A DNA stretch of 42,609 nt, taken from contig JBBSEF010000020.1 in the NCBI GenBank assembly GCA_038240015.1, positions 1-42,609 of the forward strand, written 5' to 3'. How positions within the stretch are numbered: the stretch's first letter is position 1; every line of letters starts with the position of its first letter. Shown here piece by piece: positions 15,676 to 23,494 of this stretch. This stretch comes from CAHJXF01 sp038240015 (GTDB taxonomy: Bacteria > Pseudomonadota > Gammaproteobacteria > Burkholderiales > Burkholderiaceae_D). Both the position numbers and the translations under genes were made by a program. The notes below the pieces were generated by a model that saw nothing but the letters and a program-made list of their open reading frames with translations, searched no databases and had not been told where the DNA came from.

Positions 15676-16491
15676 ATGAATCCGAACAAAGCGCTCTGGG
15701 AAAAAGGCGACTTCACGCGCCTGGCGCAGACCATGAGAGAGAGCGGTGAAGCCTTGGTCAAGTCGATCGGCGTCACTAGGGGCCTCAAGGTTCTCGATCT
15801 GGGATGCGGCGATGGCACCACGGCGATACCCGCAGCGCAACTTGGAGCCGACGTGCTGGGTGTTGATATCGCCTCGAACCTGGTCGACGCGGGGAACAGG
15901 CGCGCCCGTGAATACGGTCTTGCGAACTGCCGGTTCGAAGAAGGCGATGCGTCCGATCTGCACCAACTCGATGACGATACTTTCGATCTCGTCGTCAGCA
16001 TCTTCGGCGCCATGTTCGCGCCGAGGCCGACCGACGTGGCCAAGGAGATGGTCCGCGTGACGCGACCCGGAGGTCGGATCGTGATGGGCAACTGGATCCC
16101 GAATGATCCGACGCTGGTTGCACAAGTGCTGAAAGTCAGCTCGGCGTATTCGCCGCCGCCGCCCGAAGGCTTCATCAGCCCCATGACCTGGGGGATCGAG
16201 AGCAACGTGCTCGAGCGGTTCGCCGCCGCAGGCGTTTCACCAGAAGCCGTCTCCTTCACGAGGGACAGCTACGTCTTCAACTTTCGCGGCGGTCCCAAAG
16301 AATTCGTCGACGAGTTCAGAACCTACTATGGGCCGACGATGAACGCGTTCGAAGCCGCGGAACGGAGCGGCCGGGCCGACAACCTGCGGGCGGAATTGGA
16401 GACGCTGTTCGAAAGTCAGAACACAAGCGAAGGCGAGGATCTCACCCTGATCCCCGCGACCTTCCTGCGCGTCACGGTGTCGGTTGCCTAG
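15676..16491 (+). CDS. Class I SAM-dependent methyltransferase (UbiE-like)
   Basis: A 271-aa class I methyltransferase. Seen: motif I VLDLGCGDGTTAIPAA, the acidic post-I loop LGVDIASNLV, FEEGDASDL, DLVVSIFGAMFAPRP (motif II region) and RVTRPGGRIVMGNW (motif III). This Rossmann type methylates small molecules rather than nucleic acids. The C-terminal part (YYGPTMNAFEAA) is shared by a group of uncharacterised proteins, so the substrate is unknown. ATG 15676 follows GGAG and starts MNPNKALWEKGDFT, which fits the family; a longer frame from 15586 has no ribosome-binding site. It is convergent with pheC. Confidence 0.88.
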   Translation: MNPNKALWEKGDFTRLAQTMRESGEALVKSIGVTRGLKVLDLGCGDGTTAIPAAQLGADVLGVDIASNLVDAGNRRAREYGLANCRFEEGDASDLHQLDDDTFDLVVSIFGAMFAPRPTDVAKEMVRVTRPGGRIVMGNWIPNDPTLVAQVLKVSSAYSPPPPEGFISPMTWGIESNVLERFAAAGVSPEAVSFTRDSYVFNFRGGPKEFVDEFRTYYGPTMNAFEAAERSGRADNLRAELETLFESQNTSEGEDLTLIPATFLRVTVSVA

Positions 16492-16534
16492 CTCTACGGA
16501 TTTCTGGCTTCACGGCATCCACAGCCAACCGCCC

Positions 16535-17335
16535 CTACTTCAACCACTTGTCCATCACCCCGTCATACTCGCCAGTGACCTTCGCCAGATGCAGCCACTG
16601 ATCGACGAACGCCTTGAAGGCCACATCGTCGCGCGGTAGCAGGTAAGCCTTCTCGCTGTACTGCAAAGGCTGCGCCAGCGGCACCGGGCAGAGTGCCGGA
16701 CGCAGCTTGTGCTGCATCTGGGTCTCCGACGCATCGGTGATCATCACATCGGCGCGACCCGCGACGATCTCGTCGAAGATCGTCACGTTGTCGGGATAGA
16801 CGCGGATCTGCGCCTGCTTGAGATTGGCCTTCGCATAGCGTTCGTTGGTGCCGCCGGGATTGACGATCGCGCGCACGTCGGGGCGATCGATCTGCGCGAG
16901 CGAAGCGTACTTCCCCACATCGGCGCATCGCACGATCGGCGCCTTGCCGTCGACCATCGTCATCGTGCTGAACGCCGCGCGCATCTGACGGTCGAGCGTG
17001 ACCGAGATGCCGCCCATTGCAACGTCGCATAGACCCGACGTGAAGTCGTTGATCAAGGTCGGCCACGAGGTCTTCACGAAACGCGGCTTGGCTTTCAGCG
17101 CGGTCGCAAGCGATTGCGCCAGATCGACATCGGTGCCTTCGAACTGACCATCCGCGCGCAGGAAGCTGAACGGCTTGTAGTCGCCGGTCAGGCACACGCG
17201 GAGCTCGCCGCTGTCGCGAATGCGATCGAGTGCCGAGGTTGCCGATGCCGCAGTCGACGCTGCCGGCGTCTGCGCGTGCGCGACCATCGCGATCGACAGG
17301 AGGCTTCCCGTCGCGAGTGAAATCAAGACATTCAT
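16535..17335 (-). CDS. pheC: Periplasmic cyclohexadienyl dehydratase (PheC-type)
   Basis: A 266-aa protein with a Sec signal peptide (cleavage after AHA, about residue 21) and a periplasmic solute-binding fold. It is best read as a cyclohexadienyl dehydratase, which converts prephenate to phenylpyruvate and arogenate to phenylalanine outside the cytoplasm. Seen: GELRVCLTGDYKPFSF, GTDVDLAQSLA, the diagnostic INPGGTNERYAKANL-like stretch, YPDNVTIFDEIVAGRADVM and EKAYLLPRDD, all close to Pseudomonas PheC as I remember it. An amino-acid ABC binding protein is the alternative, but no permease or ATPase is nearby. The start at 17335 follows GAGGGAG. The gene is convergent with the methyltransferase. 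Confidence 0.85.
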   Translation of the reverse strand: MNVLISLATGSLLSIAMVAHAQTPAASTAASATSALDRIRDSGELRVCLTGDYKPFSFLRADGQFEGTDVDLAQSLATALKAKPRFVKTSWPTLINDFTSGLCDVAMGGISVTLDRQMRAAFSTMTMVDGKAPIVRCADVGKYASLAQIDRPDVRAIVNPGGTNERYAKANLKQAQIRVYPDNVTIFDEIVAGRADVMITDASETQMQHKLRPALCPVPLAQPLQYSEKAYLLPRDDVAFKAFVDQWLHLAKVTGEYDGVMDKWLK

Positions 17336-17411
17336 CGTCGTCTCCCTCGTTTGATGCGTTGAAGCGCCCGATCATAAGCCGGGCTTGACATTGCGGCGAT
17401 TGGGATTAAAG

Positions 17412-17419
17412 TGATATCA
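17412..17419. promoter_or_regulatory. TGATATCA palindrome upstream of SPFH/Arc-like locus
   Basis: A perfect 8-bp palindrome, TGATATCA, sits in a short AT-rich stretch (17405-17428), 44 bp before the start of the broken SPFH gene. Palindromes of this size are typical half-site pairs for ribbon-helix-helix repressors, and an Arc-like RHH gene follows at 17713, so autoregulation is plausible. Confidence 0.45.
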
Positions 17420-17462
17420 TTTTGAAATCTCGTCGACGTGAATTCATTCAGAGGGCAAGAAC

Positions 17463-17702
17463 ATGAGTACGGATCTGTCGCAGGAAAAAATTAAAGGCAC
17501 GGTGACCGGCTCTACGTCGGCACCGATCGACACAACGGCCTGCGCTGGGTCAATCCGTTTTTTCGCAAGACCAAGGTGAGCTTGCGTGCGCACAACTTCG
17601 TGTCCGATCGCGGCAATCCGATCGAGATCGCAGCCGCGATCGTGTGGCGCGTGCGCGATTCGGCGCAGGCGCTGTTCGACGTCGAGCACGCTCTACAACT
17701 GA
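17463..17702 (+). pseudogene. SPFH/band-7 protein gene with two internal deletions
   Basis: Three pieces of one SPFH-domain protein can be read in order. The N-terminus MSTDLSQEKIKGTVTG runs from the ATG at 17463, which has an AGAGGGC site upstream. Then a shifted frame (about 17504-17683) encodes LYVGTDRHNGLRWVNPFF, KVSLRAHNF, DRGNPIEIAAAIVWRV and DSAQALFDVE, the core of the SPFH fold. Finally a C-terminal end STLYN with its stop at 17700-17702 lies back in the first frame. The TM segment and most of the C-terminal half are gone. As it stands the first frame stops after 38 codons. The parts match SPFH proteins that commonly sit directly before an Arc-like gene, as here. Two deletions in an originally intact gene explain the arrangement best. 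Confidence 0.75.
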
Positions 17703-17712
17703 ACCCGTCCCG

Positions 17713-17907
17713 ATGGCGAGTCCCGACAAGAAATCCTTCCTGCTTCGCGTTGATCCCTTGTTGTGGAGCGCGCTCGAGCGCCTCGCCGCGGGTGAATTGC
17801 GCAGCGTCAATGCACAGGTCGAGTACCTGCTGCGCGAAGCCTTGTCGGTCCGCGGCATTTCGCCGGATGCGAAGCATGCGGGCGCGAAGAAGAAGCCGAC
17901 ACGTTAG
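17713..17907 (+). CDS. Arc-like ribbon-helix-helix DNA-binding protein
   Basis: A 64-aa protein with a ribbon-helix-helix fold: KSFLLRVDPLLWSALERLA (strand and first helix), then ELRSVNAQVEYLLREAL, the hallmark 'S-x-N-A-x-x-E-x-L-L-R-E' of Arc/toxin-associated regulators. A basic tail (AGAKKKPTR) follows. It lies 10 bp after the end of the broken SPFH gene, the usual partner order, so it probably survives as an orphan or is on the way to loss. It may bind the TGATATCA palindrome at 17412-17419. The ATG at 17713 gives MASPDKKSF; upstream codons in this frame do not look like RHH protein. Confidence 0.82.
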   Translation: MASPDKKSFLLRVDPLLWSALERLAAGELRSVNAQVEYLLREALSVRGISPDAKHAGAKKKPTR

Positions 17908-17953
17908 AATCGCGCTCGCCTCCATCACTCGCCTCGCGCCCTCACGACAAACC

Positions 17954-18142
17954 ATGTACGTATCCGAGATCACCCGCTTCATCGAAGAACTGAAAGCGAA
18001 CAATCCGCGCATCGCCGCCGATCAGGCGAAGGGCCGCGCGATCTGGTGGGACAAGAAGCCCCAGACTTCCGACGAGGTCGAGCGGGTCACCGAATCGAAT
18101 GTGCCGCAGCCCGGCTACGTGTACCAGACCAAGTTCAAGTGA
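17954..18142 (+). CDS. DUF3460 family small protein
   Basis: A 62-aa protein, MYVSEITRFIEELKANNP...KKPQ...VPQPGYVYQTKFK, of the DUF3460 type common in betaproteobacteria. It is soluble, with no signal or TM segment and unknown function. Its stop codon overlaps the ATG of scpA by one base (TGATG), so the two are translationally coupled; this neighbourhood is itself typical of Burkholderiales and supports both calls. Confidence 0.88.
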   Translation: MYVSEITRFIEELKANNPRIAADQAKGRAIWWDKKPQTSDEVERVTESNVPQPGYVYQTKFK

Positions 18143-19014
18143 TGGTGCTTCCGGGGCACGCGCCCCGCCCCTTTGACCGCTCGAGCAAATTGCCGCCGCC
18201 CGCGTCGGTCGACAGCACGCCCGACACCACCGACGGCCTCGCGTTCGCGCGGCTGTACGGCGAGCCGCTGTTCGCGATGCCGCAGGATCTGTACATCCCG
18301 CCCGACGCGCTCGAAGTCTTTCTCGAAGCCTTCGAAGGGCCGCTCGATCTGTTGCTGTACCTGATCAGGAAGCAGAACTTCAACGTCCTCGACATTCCGA
18401 TGGCCGAGGTGACGCGCCAGTATCTCGGCTACATCGAGCAGATACGCAAGAGCAATCTGGAGCTCGCGGGCGAGTATCTGCTGATGGCCGCGATGTTGAT
18501 CGAGATCAAGTCGCGCATGCTGTTGCCGGTGCGAAAGAGCGCCGGCAGCGGCGAAGCCGAAGACCCGCGCGCCGAACTTGTCAGACGGCTGGTCGAATAC
18601 GAGCGCATGAAGCTCGCGGCACTCCAGGTCGATGCGCTGCCGACCATCGGACGCGACTTCATCACAGCTGCCGCGACCATAGACGAGACGATCGAGAAAG
18701 TCTGGCCCGCCGTGCATGTCGCCGACCTTCAGGACGCATGGGCCGACGTGCTGCGTCGCGCGCGCCTCGTCGCCCGTCATCACATCAGGCGCGAAGAGTT
18801 GTCGGTGCGCGAACACATGAGCCACATCCTGCGGCGCCTGAAAGACGCGCGCTTCGTCGAGTTCAGCGATCTCTTCGAAGCCGGTCGCGGCGTGCCGGTG
18901 GCGATTGTCACTTTCCTCGCATTGCTCGAACTCGCGCGCGAATTGCTCGTTGAAGTGACGCAGGGCGAAGCCTATGCGCCGATCTATGTGAAGCTGGCCT
19001 TCGCGCCGACTTGA
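18142..19014 (+). CDS. scpA: Segregation and condensation protein A
   Basis: A 290-aa ScpA, the kleisin subunit of the Smc-ScpAB condensin that organises and segregates the chromosome. Seen: a variable N-terminus, then the kleisin signature FEGPLDLLLYLIRKQNFNVLDIP, QYLGYIE, ELAGEYLLMAAMLIEIKSRMLLP, and at the C-terminus a winged-helix region with FSDLFEAG and VTFLALLELAREL. The start at 18142 overlaps the stop of the DUF3460 gene. scpB is not adjacent and smc is not in the window. A block of palindromic repeats follows the stop codon. Confidence 0.95.
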   Translation: MVLPGHAPRPFDRSSKLPPPASVDSTPDTTDGLAFARLYGEPLFAMPQDLYIPPDALEVFLEAFEGPLDLLLYLIRKQNFNVLDIPMAEVTRQYLGYIEQIRKSNLELAGEYLLMAAMLIEIKSRMLLPVRKSAGSGEAEDPRAELVRRLVEYERMKLAALQVDALPTIGRDFITAAATIDETIEKVWPAVHVADLQDAWADVLRRARLVARHHIRREELSVREHMSHILRRLKDARFVEFSDLFEAGRGVPVAIVTFLALLELARELLVEVTQGEAYAPIYVKLAFAPT

Positions 19015-19015
19015 G

Positions 19016-19142
19016 GGCGTTCCCGCGAACGCGGGGACCAAGCAACGGAAGCCCGTCGCCCCGGCGAAGGCCGGGGTCCATGTTCCTCTGGTCGCGCGTG
19101 GGCACGAGAAATTGGATCCCGGCCTTCGCCGGGACGACGACG
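19016..19142. repeat. Cluster of REP-like palindromes
   Basis: Several G/C palindromes follow scpA: TTCCCGCGAACGCGGGG at about 19020, CCCCGGCGAAGGCCGGGG at about 19061, and ATCCCGGCCTTCGCCGGGAC at about 19115. The last two are inverted relative to each other around a 40-nt spacer (GGTCCA ... TTGGATCC). They lie between convergent scpA and aceA and may stop transcription from both sides. The type is the same as at 39421-39495. Confidence 0.75.
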
Positions 19143-19151
19143 AGCTATCGA

Positions 19152-20468
19152 TCAGGCGACCTTCTTCACCTCGGCTTCGTGGCCATGGCTCCCGAAGAAC
19201 TGCTCGTCTTCGGTCGAGCCCTTCAACGCAGTGGTCGACGAGTCGCGCTCGATGGTCTGCGTGACCGCATCGAAGTAGCCGGTGCCGACTTCGCGCTGAT
19301 GCTTGACGGCGGTGAAGCCCTGCTCGGCCGCGGCGAACTCGGCTTCCTGCAACTCGACGAAAGCGCTCATCTGATTGCGCGCGTAGCCGTGCGCGAGATG
19401 GAACATCGAATAGTTGAGGCTGTGGAAACCGGCGAGCGTGATGAACTGGAACTTATAGCCCATCGCGCCGAGCTCCTTCTGGAATTTGGCGATGGTCGCG
19501 TCGTCGAGGTTCTTCTTCCAGTTGAACGAGGGCGAGCAGTTGTACGCGAGCAGCTTGCCTGGAAACTTCGCGTGGATCGCATCGGCGAACGCCTTTGCGT
19601 AAGCGAGGTCGGGCTTGCCCGTTTCGCACCACACCATGTCGGCGTATTCGGAATACGCGAGGCCGCGTGAGATCGCCTGGTCGAGCCCGGCCCGCGTGCG
19701 GTAGAAGCCTTCGACGGTGCGCTCGCCGGTGAGGAACTCCTTGTCGTTGTCGTCGACATCGCTGGTCACGAGATCGGCCGCTTCCGCGTCGGTGCGCGCG
19801 ATCACCAGTGTCGGCGTGCCCATGACGTCGGCAGCGAGCCGGGCGGCGACCAGCTTCGCGACCGCTTCGCGCGTCGGCACGAGCACCTTGCCGCCCATGT
19901 GGCCGCACTTCTTGACCGACGCGAGCTGGTCCTCGAAGTGCACGCCGGCGGCGCCCGCTTCGATCATCGATTTCATCAACTCGAAGGCGTTGAGCACGCC
20001 GCCGAAGCCGGCTTCGGCATCGGCAACGATGGGCGCGAAATAGTCGATGTCGTTCTTGCCTTCGGACCATTGGATCTGGTCGGCGCGCATGAACGCATTG
20101 TTGATGCGCCGAACCACCACCGGTACCGAGTTGGCCGGATAGAGCGACTGATCGGGATACATCTCGCCGGCGAGGTTGGCGTCGCCCGCGACTTGCCAGC
20201 CCGACAGATAGATCGCCTTCAGTCCTGCCTTGACCTGCTGCATCGCCTGGTTGCCGGTCAGCGCGCCGAGCGTGTTGACGAACGGTTCGTTGTTGACGAG
20301 GTTCCAGAGTTTCTCCGCGCCGCGTCTGGCGAGCGTGTGCTCGATCGGCACCGAGCCGCGCAAGCGCACGACGTCGGCCGCGGTGTAGCCGCGCTTGATG
20401 TCGTTCCAACGTGGATTGGTGTCCCAATCCTTTTGAAGTTTCTGGGTTTCGAGTTCGCGTGCGCTCAT
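19152..20468 (-). CDS. aceA: Isocitrate lyase
   Basis: A 438-aa isocitrate lyase, which splits isocitrate into glyoxylate and succinate in the glyoxylate shunt for growth on acetate or fatty acids. Seen: NPRWNDIKRGYTAADV, the substrate-binding stretch LSGWQVAGD, VHFEDQ, the catalytic KKCGHMGGK (Cys188), IARTDAEAA, and YNCSPSFNWKK. Length matches the approximately 430-aa bacterial form. I place the start at 20468 (MSARELETQKL) because GGAG lies 6 nt upstream; ATG 20480 and TTG 20489 are in frame but lack such a site. Malate synthase is not in the window. The upstream 205-bp AT-rich region holds candidate operators. Confidence 0.97.
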   Translation of the reverse strand: MSARELETQKLQKDWDTNPRWNDIKRGYTAADVVRLRGSVPIEHTLARRGAEKLWNLVNNEPFVNTLGALTGNQAMQQVKAGLKAIYLSGWQVAGDANLAGEMYPDQSLYPANSVPVVVRRINNAFMRADQIQWSEGKNDIDYFAPIVADAEAGFGGVLNAFELMKSMIEAGAAGVHFEDQLASVKKCGHMGGKVLVPTREAVAKLVAARLAADVMGTPTLVIARTDAEAADLVTSDVDDNDKEFLTGERTVEGFYRTRAGLDQAISRGLAYSEYADMVWCETGKPDLAYAKAFADAIHAKFPGKLLAYNCSPSFNWKKNLDDATIAKFQKELGAMGYKFQFITLAGFHSLNYSMFHLAHGYARNQMSAFVELQEAEFAAAEQGFTAVKHQREVGTGYFDAVTQTIERDSSTTALKGSTEDEQFFGSHGHEAEVKKVA

Positions 20469-20673
20469 GCTGGGCTCCATCGTTGACAAGGCAAAAGGTA
20501 AAAGCGATGCGAACGATGGTAAACAAATTGACGCTCGGCAACAAGTGTTATATCTTATATAAGACTAAAGACTTAAACTTTATTGCACAATGACTTCAAG
20601 ATCTCGTTCTGCATTGTGGAGCTAGTTTTCCACGATACGGGATGATTTAGTGCTGCGCAGCACGCTCGGCTGT
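20469..20673 (-). promoter_or_regulatory. AT-rich promoter/operator region of aceA
   Basis: This gap stands out by its AT content. It contains a perfect 12-bp palindrome TCTTATATAAGA (20553-20564), a near-direct repeat AGACTAA/AGACTTAA (20562-20576), and an inverted repeat CACAATG (20586-20592) / CATTGTG (20612-20618). On the minus strand TATAAC (20547-20552) could be the -10 element of aceA. Which protein binds is unknown; glyoxylate-shunt genes are generally controlled by carbon source. Confidence 0.5.
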
Positions 20674-21183
20674 TCAGTCGGGATGCAACTCAAGCGCCTC
20701 ACTCGACACCAGGACGCCGTCGGCGTCGGCGTAGATGTGCGCACCGGGGGCTATGGTGACGCCTGAAAACCGCACGTGCACGTCGACTTCGCCCAAGCCT
20801 TCCTTGCGCGCTCTGCGTGGCCGCAAGGCAAGAGCGCGAATCGCAATCTCGGCTTCATTCAATTCATCGACGTCGCGCACCGCGCCGTGAACGATCACGC
20901 CCGCCCAGCCATTCGCGGCCGCGAAGTTCGCCAGGTTGCCGCCGAGCAATGCGACCTCGAGGCTGCCTCTTCCGTCCACGACGAGAACCTTGCCATGACC
21001 GGACTGCTGCACGGCCGCGCGCACGAGCGCGTTGTCTTCGAAGACCGCGAGCGTGGCTGCGGATCCGTGAAAGCGCTTTCTGCGACCGAAAGAGAGATAT
21101 CCGGGCTCGACCATCTGAATGCGTCCATCGAGCAATCGATCCTCATGCGCGTCGCACAGGTCGCAGGTCGAGAATGACGTCAT
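20674..21183 (-). CDS. rraA: RraA-like protein (RNase E regulator / HMG aldolase family)
   Basis: A 169-aa RraA-family protein. Members inhibit RNase E in Gammaproteobacteria, while others act as class II 4-hydroxy-4-methyl-2-oxoglutarate/4-carboxy-4-hydroxy-2-oxoadipate aldolases. Seen: FSTCDLCDAHED (usually DLCDA), HGSAATLAVFEDNALVR, VVDGRGSLEVALLGGNLA, and GVIVHGAVRDVDEL, where the G-x-x-x-x-G and R-D residues are those that bind pyruvate and metal in the aldolases. The short form of about 160-170 aa fits RraA. ATG 21183 has GGAG 8 nt upstream. It is followed on the same strand by aceA after 205 bp. The residues needed for aldolase chemistry look present, so catalysis is possible. Confidence 0.9.
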   Translation of the reverse strand: MTSFSTCDLCDAHEDRLLDGRIQMVEPGYLSFGRRKRFHGSAATLAVFEDNALVRAAVQQSGHGKVLVVDGRGSLEVALLGGNLANFAAANGWAGVIVHGAVRDVDELNEAEIAIRALALRPRRARKEGLGEVDVHVRFSGVTIAPGAHIYADADGVLVSSEALELHPD

Positions 21184-21249
21184 CGCGATTCTCCAAAAAA
21201 TGAAACGGCCGCGAAGCACGACCGTCCGCCGCAATCCTCGAGAACGCGA

Positions 21250-22695
21250 TCAGGCCGCGCGGCGCCCGAGCGTCGCAGAATCGGGTTCCGATCGCACGGG
21301 CTCCGACTGCGCGAGTTTGGACTGCGTGTCGCGAAGGCCCGTGCGCAGGCCTTCTTCGACCACCGGATGATAGAACGGCATCTCGAGCATCTGCGCGATC
21401 GTGCAGTGCATCTGCAACGCCCACGCGAGCAGGTGCCCGATGTGCTCGGCTTCGGGTCCGAGCATTTCCGCGCCGAGGAAACGTCCGGTGCCGACCTCGG
21501 CGTAGAGATGCAGCAGCCCCTGATTGCGAAGCATCACTCGTGCGCGACCCTGCTCTTCGAAAGACACCGCGCCGACCACGTGCGGCAGGTGCTGTGCCGC
21601 GCGATATCCGCCGCCCACGATGGCGATCTGCGGATCGGTGAACACCACCGCGAGTCCTGCGCGACGCAGACCTTTTCGGACGTTCGGAAAGCGCGCCGCG
21701 TTGTCTCCCGCGATACGGCCTTCATCGGCCGCCTCGTGCAGAACCGGCACTTCGTTGTCGACATCGCCTGCGATGAAGATAGCCGACGCGCCGCATTGCA
21801 GGGTGTCGCGATCGAACAGCGGAACCGAGTGCGCATTCAGTTCCAGCGACGTGTGCTCGAGACCGAGACTGCGCAGGTTGGGCGTGCGGCCCGTCGCAGC
21901 GAGCAGATAGTCGAAGCGCTCGACCCGATCGCTGCCGTCCATGTCCTTGTACGCGACGACCACTTCGTCACCGTCGCGAGCAACCTCCGCATGCGCATTG
22001 GTGTCCAGATAGAGCTCGGCGCCGAACAGCTTGCGCGCCTCGGCAAGAAGGGTCGGATCGGCCAGCGGTCCGACGCCGCCGCCGCGACCGAAGATCTTGA
22101 CGCGTACGCCGAGGCGATGGAGTGCCTGCCCGAGCTCGAGGCCGACGATGCCGGGGCCGAACACGGCGACGCTTTTCGGCAGATCGTCGAACTCGAAGAT
22201 TTGATCGTTCGTGATCAGCCGATCGCCCAGTGCCTGCCAGGTCGGTGGATAGGCCGGGAACGATCCCGTCGCGATCACGATCGCGTTCGCGGTTACCATC
22301 GTGGCGCCGTCGTCGATGGCCAGCGTTCGGTCGTCGATGAACGCGCCTCGTCCGAAGAGCTTGTCGCCATCCGGCATCTTGGAGACGTCCTTCAACACAA
22401 AATCCACGAAGCGGTCGCGCTCGCGTTTGACTCGAGCCATCACGGCCTTGCCATCCACCGTGAGCTTCGCGTCGACAGCCAGTCCGAAGGCCGCGAAGCG
22501 ATCCAGGCCGTGCGCGGCTTCGGCGGGCGCGATCAGCAGTTTGCTCGGCATGCAACCGACCCGCGCGCAGGTGGTGCCATAGACCGTGCTCTCGATCAGC
22601 AGCACCCGTTTGCCCGAAGTCTTCGCCGCGCGATAAGCGGCCAGTCCCGCGGTACCTGCACCGATGATGGCCACGTCGGTTTCGATGCGATTCAT
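21250..22695 (-). CDS. Dihydrolipoamide dehydrogenase-like flavoprotein disulfide reductase
   Basis: A 481-aa class I pyridine nucleotide-disulfide oxidoreductase. Seen: the FAD-binding AIIGAGTAGLAA, the redox-active disulfide TTCARVGCMPSK (Cys43 and Cys48), IVIATGS, the NAD(P) fold VAVFGPGIVGLELGQAL, AATGRTPNL, FIAGDVDNE, and C-terminal FYHPVVEEGL with the catalytic His-Glu pair. The C-A-R-V-G-C spacing is of a dihydrolipoamide dehydrogenase subgroup distinct from the E3 of the pyruvate and 2-oxoglutarate complexes (usually C-V-N-V-G-C). No 2-oxoacid dehydrogenase genes are nearby, so its partner is unknown. Other members of the superfamily, such as mercuric or glutathione reductase, fit less well. 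ATG 22695 follows GAGGG. The gene lies between cytochrome b561 and rraA, on the same strand as both. Confidence 0.88.
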   Translation of the reverse strand: MNRIETDVAIIGAGTAGLAAYRAAKTSGKRVLLIESTVYGTTCARVGCMPSKLLIAPAEAAHGLDRFAAFGLAVDAKLTVDGKAVMARVKRERDRFVDFVLKDVSKMPDGDKLFGRGAFIDDRTLAIDDGATMVTANAIVIATGSFPAYPPTWQALGDRLITNDQIFEFDDLPKSVAVFGPGIVGLELGQALHRLGVRVKIFGRGGGVGPLADPTLLAEARKLFGAELYLDTNAHAEVARDGDEVVVAYKDMDGSDRVERFDYLLAATGRTPNLRSLGLEHTSLELNAHSVPLFDRDTLQCGASAIFIAGDVDNEVPVLHEAADEGRIAGDNAARFPNVRKGLRRAGLAVVFTDPQIAIVGGGYRAAQHLPHVVGAVSFEEQGRARVMLRNQGLLHLYAEVGTGRFLGAEMLGPEAEHIGHLLAWALQMHCTIAQMLEMPFYHPVVEEGLRTGLRDTQSKLAQSEPVRSEPDSATLGRRAA

Positions 22696-22745
22696 GGCTT
22701 GCCCTCGTTTGACGTCAGGAATCAATCGCTACTGCCTTGCATGCA

Positions 22746-23312
22746 TCACGGCATCATGCGCTCGATTTCCGGCTCGCGATCGAGCCACTGGTGCTTCAAC
22801 GCGCCACCCACATGCAGCACGAAGAGCGCATACAGCACATAGCCGAAGCGCTCGTGTATCGCGAAGAAAAGATCGTGCATCTGTTCCTTCGTCGCCGCAT
22901 CGAGATTCATCATGAAGCCTATGCGCGGCCACGGCGCCAGACCGAAGAGCGTCATCGGATGCGTTGCCGCGTCCTTCCAGGCCGAGTCGTGCAGCCATCC
23001 CGACAGCGGCAGCGCAAAGATCAATACGTAGAGCATGGCGTGCGCCGCGCGCGCGGCCACGCGCTCCCATCGCGGATAGGTTGTGGGCAATGGCGGCGGG
23101 CGATGCGTGTAGCGCCACAACAGACGCATCACCGCGAGACCGAGCACCGTGATGCCGATCGACTTGTGGGTATCGATCACCGGTCGCTCCCATTCGTCGG
23201 GAAGCCAGTCGACGATCCAGATCAACACGACGTTGGCGATGATCAGAAGCGCGATCGCCCAATGCAAGGCCATCGCGGTGCGCGTGTATCTGTTCGATGC
23301 GACGATGCTCAT
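22746..23312 (-). CDS. Cytochrome b561 family membrane protein
   Basis: A 188-aa integral membrane di-haem b-type cytochrome of the prokaryotic b561 family. Four transmembrane helices can be traced, carrying haem-ligand histidines in ALHWAIALL (helix 1), IDTHKSIGITVL (helix 2), AAHAMLYVLIFALPLSGW (helix 3) and HERFGYVLYALFVLHVGGALKHQW (helix 4). Such proteins pass electrons between the quinone pool and acceptors such as superoxide or other redox partners. I use ATG 23312; a GTG two codons upstream is equally possible because neither has a good ribosome-binding site. It is divergent from the glycosyltransferase gene. Confidence 0.92.
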   Translation of the reverse strand: MSIVASNRYTRTAMALHWAIALLIIANVVLIWIVDWLPDEWERPVIDTHKSIGITVLGLAVMRLLWRYTHRPPPLPTTYPRWERVAARAAHAMLYVLIFALPLSGWLHDSAWKDAATHPMTLFGLAPWPRIGFMMNLDAATKEQMHDLFFAIHERFGYVLYALFVLHVGGALKHQWLDREPEIERMMP

Positions 23313-23494
23313 GTTCACAAGGTGAGTTCAAATTCTGTTGTCATCACTAGCGTATCAATAGATCCGAACGGGTCGATCGCCGGAGCCAATCAGTTTCGTC
23401 GCAGCACCCGGAATGAAATGCCGATGGACGCCGTCTGCAATCGACCGGTCGCGACCATGCGATCATCGCTCCTATCGCATTTTGCATCTTCGTC

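Noticed and set aside
16535..17335. pheC considered as an amino-acid ABC transporter binding protein
   Set aside because: No permease or ATPase nearby, and the NPGGTNE and YPDNVTIFDEIVAGRADVM stretches are those of cyclohexadienyl dehydratases; kept as an alternative only.
21367..22842. 491-codon plus-strand frame opposite the flavoprotein gene
   Set aside because: Antisense shadow rich in Arg, His and Glu; the minus-strand flavoprotein has all catalytic motifs.
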